Shown: positions 5,736 to 5,786 of the stretch, piece by piece
Layout of the letters: every line of letters begins with the position of its first letter
How positions within the stretch are numbered: position 1 is the first letter of the stretch
From: Desulfocapsa sp.
GTDB taxonomy: Bacteria > Desulfobacterota > Desulfobulbia > Desulfobulbales > Desulfocapsaceae
Length of the DNA: 5,786 bases
NCBI GenBank assembly: GCA_029934815.1
Contig: JAOZLM010000157.1
Coordinates: forward strand, 1 to 5,786
Reading direction: 5' to 3'
Notes under the pieces: model-generated
Told to the model about the DNA's origin: nothing
The model's input: the letters and a program-made list of their open reading frames with translations, nothing else
The model's database searches: none
Made by a program: the position numbers and the translations under genes

Positions 5736-5786
5736 TGTAAATGGAGTGAATAGAGTAAAAGGCTTTCTGCTATTCTACCTTATTTT

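Overview
The window looks like chromosomal DNA of a Gram-negative bacterium of moderate, slightly AT-leaning composition. Gram-negative is inferred from the sensor kinase, which has an N-terminal signal sequence and a periplasmic solute-binding domain. The long palindromic intergenic repeat and the style of the kinase remind me of sulfate-reducing Desulfobacterota (Desulfobulbales/Desulfobacterales). That placement is an impression from memory and is not proven by the sequence.

Layout, left to right. (1) Positions 1-125 hold the C-terminal 40 residues of a RidA/YjgF-family deaminase on the + strand. (2) Positions 126-331 are intergenic, with a possible sigma70-type promoter, a 43-base copy of a repeat end, a small hairpin and a run of nine G. 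(3) A + strand gene at 332-1498 encodes an FHA domain fused to an EAL (cyclic-di-GMP phosphodiesterase-type) domain. (4) Convergent with it, and overlapping its 3' end by 25 bases, is a - strand TrkH-type potassium-uptake subunit at 1474-2931. (5) Upstream of trkH on the same strand, across a 109-base gap with a plausible promoter, is a BvgS/EvgS-like hybrid sensor kinase at 3041-5551 (solute-binding domain, TM, PAS, HisKA, HATPase, receiver). (6) Between the kinase start and the right part of the window is a hairpin-forming, MITE-like repeat of about 159 bases (5577-5735). Its outer 43 bases match the left repeat at 201-243 in inverted orientation (36 of 43 identical). I see nothing convincing in 5736-5786.

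Functionally this is a signalling and ion-homeostasis neighbourhood. One protein probably reads phosphothreonine and handles cyclic-di-GMP, one senses a periplasmic small molecule and runs a phosphorelay, and one imports K+. No sequence evidence ties the three into one pathway. The kinase has no partner DNA-binding regulator here, and trkH has no trkA/ktrA partner. The most notable points are the FHA-EAL fusion with a non-standard loop 6, the G9 tract abutting its start codon, and the inverted repeat pair that brackets the three complete genes. I did not find a clearly new multi-gene system.
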